DNA of 53,461 nucleotides from Robiginitalea aurantiaca (GTDB lineage: Bacteria > Bacteroidota > Bacteroidia > Flavobacteriales > Flavobacteriaceae). Under the pieces are notes generated by a model. It saw only the letters and a list, made by a program, of their open reading frames with translations. It ran no database searches and was not told the DNA's origin. Position 1 is the first letter of the stretch, and every line of letters starts with the position of its first letter. Positions 53,101 to 53,461 of the stretch are shown one piece after another. The stretch lies in the NCBI RefSeq assembly GCF_030380815.1, contig NZ_JAUDUY010000014.1, forward strand, positions 1 through 53,461, written 5' to 3'. The translations under genes were made by a program, and so were the position numbers.

Positions 53101-53259
53101 GACGTCGGAGAGCACCCGCGATGTGTCGAGACTTCCAGTAATACGTCTGCGGCGTGATCCTCACAACGCTCCCAGACCGAAAGCTCGGAATAGGTCCCGT
53201 GGACCTATTGCAGTGAGGGGCCAGATGGTGCGGTGGCATTTAGCCCTCGCGCAGAGGAG
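53101..53259. other. Spacer before the repeat array
   Basis: No supported gene. 53153-53173 is a 21-bp copy of part of the 87-bp unit with one mismatch. A 62-codon minus-strand frame (53051-53239) covers it but has no recognisable product. Confidence 0.4.
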
Positions 53260-53461
53260 TACTCACCCTACCGGACTCGTGATCCTGACAGCGCTCCTCT
53301 TTGCAAATTCCAATAACAAACCAAACTGCTAGGGCTAACTGAGAATTACTCACCCTACCGGGCTCGTGATCCTCACAGCGCTCCCCTTTGCAAATTCCAG
53401 TAACAAACCAAACTGCTAAGGCTAACGGAGGATTACTCGCCCTAACGGGCTCATGATCCTC
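53240..53461 (-). CDS. Possible repeat-containing coding frame, 5' end outside window
   Basis: On the minus strand the array is open without stops from 53461 to a TAA at 53240-53242, giving 73 residues with a 29-residue repeat of the form E-D-H-E-P-G-R-V-S-N, L-A-L-A-V-W-F-V-T-G-I-C-K-G-E-R-C. The 87-bp unit is a multiple of three, so the frame is kept between copies. No start lies in the window. It may be a real protein repeat or an accident of a noncoding repeat; I cannot decide. Confidence 0.25.
   Translation of the reverse strand, partial: EDHEPVRASNPPLALAVWFVTGICKGERCEDHEPGRVSNSQLALAVWFVIGICKEERCQDHESGRVSTPLREG
53260..53461. repeat. 87-bp tandem repeat array (continues past window)
   Basis: Units begin with TACTCACCC or TACTCGCCC at 53260, 53347 and 53434 (third cut by the window end), spaced exactly 87 bp. 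The two full units share most bases, including GATCCT, CTTTGCAAATTCCA and AACAAACCAAACTGCTA; differences are scattered substitutions. Copies abut with no variable spacer, so this is not CRISPR. Confidence 0.9.

Noticed and set aside
53260-53461. CRISPR array
   Set aside because: Units are 87 bp and abut directly, with no variable spacers and no cas gene in the window.
53260-53461. Integron attC array
   Set aside because: No R'/R'' core sites with GTTRRRY ends and no cassette genes between units.

Overview
The window looks like chromosomal DNA of a marine member of the Flavobacteriaceae (Bacteroidota). The evidence is the type IX secretion system (T9SS) genes and substrates, a complete Na+-pumping NADH:quinone reductase operon, a short primary sigma factor without region 1.1, many TAnnTTTG minus-7 promoter boxes, lipoproteins typical of the phylum, an acetyl-CoA carboxylase beta subunit lacking the zinc-ribbon cysteines, and small proteins of flavobacterial families. 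I cannot name genus or species. I see no tRNA, rRNA, insertion sequence, prophage or CRISPR.

Layout. 1-5004: an accessory surface-protein locus, in which a fibre-like protein is followed by a T9SS type-B sorted protein, and this two-gene arrangement occurs twice in a row. 5131-11478: cell-wall peptidase, a 55-residue conserved small protein, gpmI, a thioredoxin-like lipoprotein, map and a methyltransferase. 11435-17992 (minus strand): nqrABCDEF, then a conserved 118-residue gene and apbE, whose product attaches FMN to NqrB and NqrC. 18142-22742: the T9SS Plug protein, a DUF3667 protein, apaG and pruA. 22788-28791: rsmG, a fatty-acid desaturase, an aminotransferase, trkH and trkA. 29009-35797: menG/ubiE, the T9SS protein PorT/SprT, an RNA 2'-O-methyltransferase, the Omp85 lipoprotein TamL, fbaA and accD. 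35862-45465: a lipoprotein, rpsO, pnp, primary sigma factor, rpe, a CBS-domain protein, a YpdA-type reductase, aldehyde dehydrogenase, a Lacal_2735-type small protein and folE. 45490-53100: a more variable stretch of membrane and outer-membrane proteins, a transmembrane AraC regulator, an exported protein, a lipoprotein methyltransferase, a serine hydrolase and a PepSY-type membrane protein under a Fur-like operator. From 53260 an 87-bp tandem repeat array runs off the right edge.

How the parts fit. Most of the window is core metabolism and envelope biogenesis. NQR builds a sodium gradient, with ApbE as its maturase and TrkAH for potassium balance. Plug and PorT/SprT belong to the T9SS that would export the CHU_C-tailed proteins at the left edge, and TamL serves outer-membrane biogenesis. 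The sigma factor at 39769 is the one expected to read the TAnnTTTG boxes seen in front of about a dozen of these genes.

The parts least explained by known biology are the duplicated fibre/T9SS-substrate locus, the conserved gene between nqrF and apbE, the AATTTGAGACCT triple repeat near 49.7 kb, and the 87-bp repeat array at the right edge. None of these is proven to be a new system from sequence alone.
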